From assembly GCA_964006375.1 (NCBI GenBank), contig OZ023266.1, forward strand, positions 66,803,403 to 66,867,402: a stretch of 64,000 nucleotides of DNA. The letters are read 5' to 3'. The notes under the pieces are model-generated. The model ran no database searches. It was not told the DNA's origin and was given only the letters and a program-made list of their open reading frames with translations. A program made the position numbers and the translations under genes. Below are positions 61,333-64,000 of this stretch, one piece after another (the stretch's first letter is position 1; each line of letters opens with the position of its first letter). This DNA comes from Tillus elongatus. Taxonomy: Eukaryota; Arthropoda; Insecta; Coleoptera; Cleridae.

Positions 61333-61804
61333 CATTCCAAATTGACCTATATTATGTAACCTAAATAATCAGTATAATTAAAACCCTTTGAGGTAAAATC
61401 ACATTGTAGATAACCTCAGTAATTTCTAAACCACAGTAATAAATTAATTATTCCACTAGATTTCGAATGTTTGTATCACTTTGCAGGAAATATCGACAAA
61501 GGGCTTTTCATAATTTAATAACTTTGGGCCGTAAGTATAATACGGGATCAAAGCTTCTAAATATGAGGCAGTAAAGTTAGTGCCATATTTCTATTCCCTT
61601 CTTCGTCGCTTCAGTAAGCATAATTCCGATAGAAATCGGAGGACTGGGAGCAACGCCAAGCAGTGTTGCAATGTAAAACGAATTTTCACCACGAGGAGCT
61701 TTCAATATCTTAAGACTATTAAAGTTTCGCCTAGTGGGGTCCCAGTTTTTCTACAAAAGATCGAGTTGGCATATCATATGAGTATTCTAAAAACTATTAA
61801 TTAA

Positions 61805-62060
61805 TTCATTCAGTGGTTACTAAAAAAATAGGAACCATCAAAGCTGTGACATTGTGCTTGAGCAAGTTCAATGCCTGCATGTTCCACCACTCCGAAGAGG
61901 TTTATACCATGCCATGTTGGGCAGATAAAATGTCTCTACTCTGCTTACAAAAGGAGTTTCGGAAAATTTTCCAGGATAATTAAGCGAAACTGCTGCCAGG
62001 CGTTGGTGATTGGCAATACAACAAGAGTGTCGCTTTTTTTTGCAAATTTAAATAAATATT
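61805..62060 (+). mobile_element. tRNA-derived SINE, copy 4 (internally deleted)
   Basis: Body blocks gctgtgacattgtgcttgag, caagttcaatgcctgc, ccatgttgggcag and gttggtgattggcaata follow a head remnant cattcagtggttac; the section with the B box is missing. Confidence 0.6.
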
Positions 62061-62264
62061 TTTGGTTGAATAAATAACATTTTGACATGATGTGTTCTTT
62101 TGGCGAATATTTCTGATGCTTCCTGTATACAGGATGACTTTCTTATAGTGTCACAAAGGGGTATTCCGAAAAGCGATAAATTATTTTTTTGTGGAATTTT
62201 AGTGAAGCAATAGCGGGACGAGGGACATATTTTTGACATTTACACCCCTCTCTCTGTGTTTTTG

Positions 62265-62500
62265 TTTTTTGGGGCGCGCGGGGTAACTTGGCAGGCCAGT
62301 TGACCGGACTTGCTCGACCAATCAACCGGTTTTCAAATAATCCATTCAAATGGATACGGGCCTGTATTGCATAATGGGGTGGAGCACCACCCTGGTGAAA
62401 CCACATGTCTGGGTTTATGTTTTGACTTGAGTAATTAAGGTATGTAATCGGTTCCTCAAAAAAAGTGTATATTTCTCCATTTAAAGAGCAAATCAAACAT
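62265..62500 (-). pseudogene. Tc1/mariner transposase relic
   Basis: The minus strand reads NPDMWFHQGGAPPHYAIQAR and LFENRLIGRASPVNWPAKLP. The Asp of the family's QQDGAPPHYA motif is Gly here, and the SPD third Asp region is degraded. Nearby 62560-62720 carries a phrase rich in cgcccctcaaaacaga and cgcaccccgtag that may be an element end. Confidence 0.6.
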
Positions 62501-62984
62501 TTATTGCAAACACCTAGTTTTTTAAGTAGATTAGAATTTTATTTAAAAAAAGTACATCACTCTATTTAAAAAATCAAAGTTACTCATCGCCCCTCAAAAC
62601 AGAGGGGGATGTAAATGTCAAAAACATGTTTAAATATGCCCCCGTTTCCACATTACTTCACGAAAACCTTACAACCGTTTTCGAGTTATCCCCTTCTAAC
62701 ACTTTAAAAACGCACCCCGTAGATTAGGCATGTATATGTCTTGTATACTACTCTTTGTAGTATTTTTTGTTGTTGAAAAATACAATATCAAATTTGTATG
62801 CAAAGATACCTCATATGAATTGTATACTCTTAATTGGCCAATTTATTATCATTATTATAATATTTTCTCCCTCACTTCTACCACACTTTCACTATTCTTT
62901 ATTGTTTTGTACCCTGTGTTTGTCAGTTTTCTCCACGTACAAATGTCAAAAGAATCTATTCAGAACATCATGTACATTCAAATG

Positions 62985-63060
62985 GCATGTTTCCACTCCA
63001 CTATAACACTACATACGTACGACTTGATGAATCTCTTCCACGGCTCGAAGTTAAAATGTT
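62985..63060 (-). pseudogene. Short RTE-type LINE fragment
   Basis: The minus strand reads LLTNKHFNFEPWKRFIKSYV followed by CSV, the RTE-type segment that follows the RT thumb (LLTNKHLN...RKR..K.YVWSV). It resembles the 34482 fragment in the shared LL(T/I)NKHFN. Confidence 0.5.
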
Positions 63061-63208
63061 TATTAGTAAGAAGGGTATTAGTGAATTTTCGTAGAAAAAA
63101 TTCACTAATGGGGAGATCCCGACTTTTGAATTTTGAAAAAATTTTTGCAAATGAGCGCGAACTAGGACCCCTAGAACCCATATCCGGGGTCAGTTTCAAT
63201 TTTTATAT

Positions 63209-64000
<792 letters not shown>

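Overview
This is a eukaryotic, almost certainly insect, window. It is AT-rich and dominated by transposable elements: Tc1/mariner, pogo/Tigger, hAT, RNase H-bearing, Jockey-like and RTE-like LINEs, a Penelope-like element, tRNA-derived SINEs and foldback DNA. It also holds at least thirteen long (TA)n arrays. No operons, bacterial genes or CRISPR arrays are visible. The species cannot be named from the sequence.

One host gene is supported. It lies on the minus strand with five coding exons spread over about 32 kb: 33835-33962, 26050-26364, 15578-18349, 10971-11246 and 1674-1952. The frame stays open across all five and every junction has GT..AG ends. The product (1255 residues visible, N-terminus outside or unseen) has an acidic start with an EDEWNYI motif, a good PAM2 motif (LNPNAAEFVP), a second PAM2-like motif (FGPNAAPFTP), about 25 SPEP-type repeats and a long basic Thr/Ser/Pro/Lys/Ala tail. 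This looks like an insect Map205/MAP4-type microtubule-associated protein. All introns downstream of exon 33835-33962 are phase 0, so the inner exons are cassettes that could be skipped without shifting frame.

The introns and the 30 kb to the right are repeat-filled. 3.6-10.2 kb: nested LINEs. 11.6-14.6 kb: a mariner relic, a jerky-like fragment and a 0.5 kb tandem duplication. 18.7-22.6 kb: a Penelope-like relic with inverted terminal repeats carrying hammerhead-ribozyme-like cores, split by a 2.9 kb Tigger element whose 653-codon transposase is intact. 24.2-27.3 kb: hAT and mariner relics. 29.1-31.3 kb: a 2.2 kb foldback element with mirrored arms. 31.4-34.8 kb: LINE and mariner relics and a SINE. 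36.5-42.2 kb and 63.1-64.0 kb: copies of a dispersed repeat carrying a (TA)n block, with a 141-bp tandem repeat in two of them, plus a decayed tRNA-Pro-like gene. 44.8-46.6 kb: a long-TIR mariner with a broken transposase. 49.8-58.3 kb: two SINEs, a mariner relic, nested hAT-type MITEs, a 5'-truncated LINE with a 13-bp target duplication, and an 818-bp higher-order duplication. 59.0-60.4 kb: a 159-bp tandem array and a minisatellite.

No working genetic system beyond the host gene and the Tigger transposase is apparent. The least ordinary structures are the mirrored foldback element, the Penelope/hammerhead pair, the in-frame 47-residue repeat and the two PAM2 motifs in a MAP-like protein.
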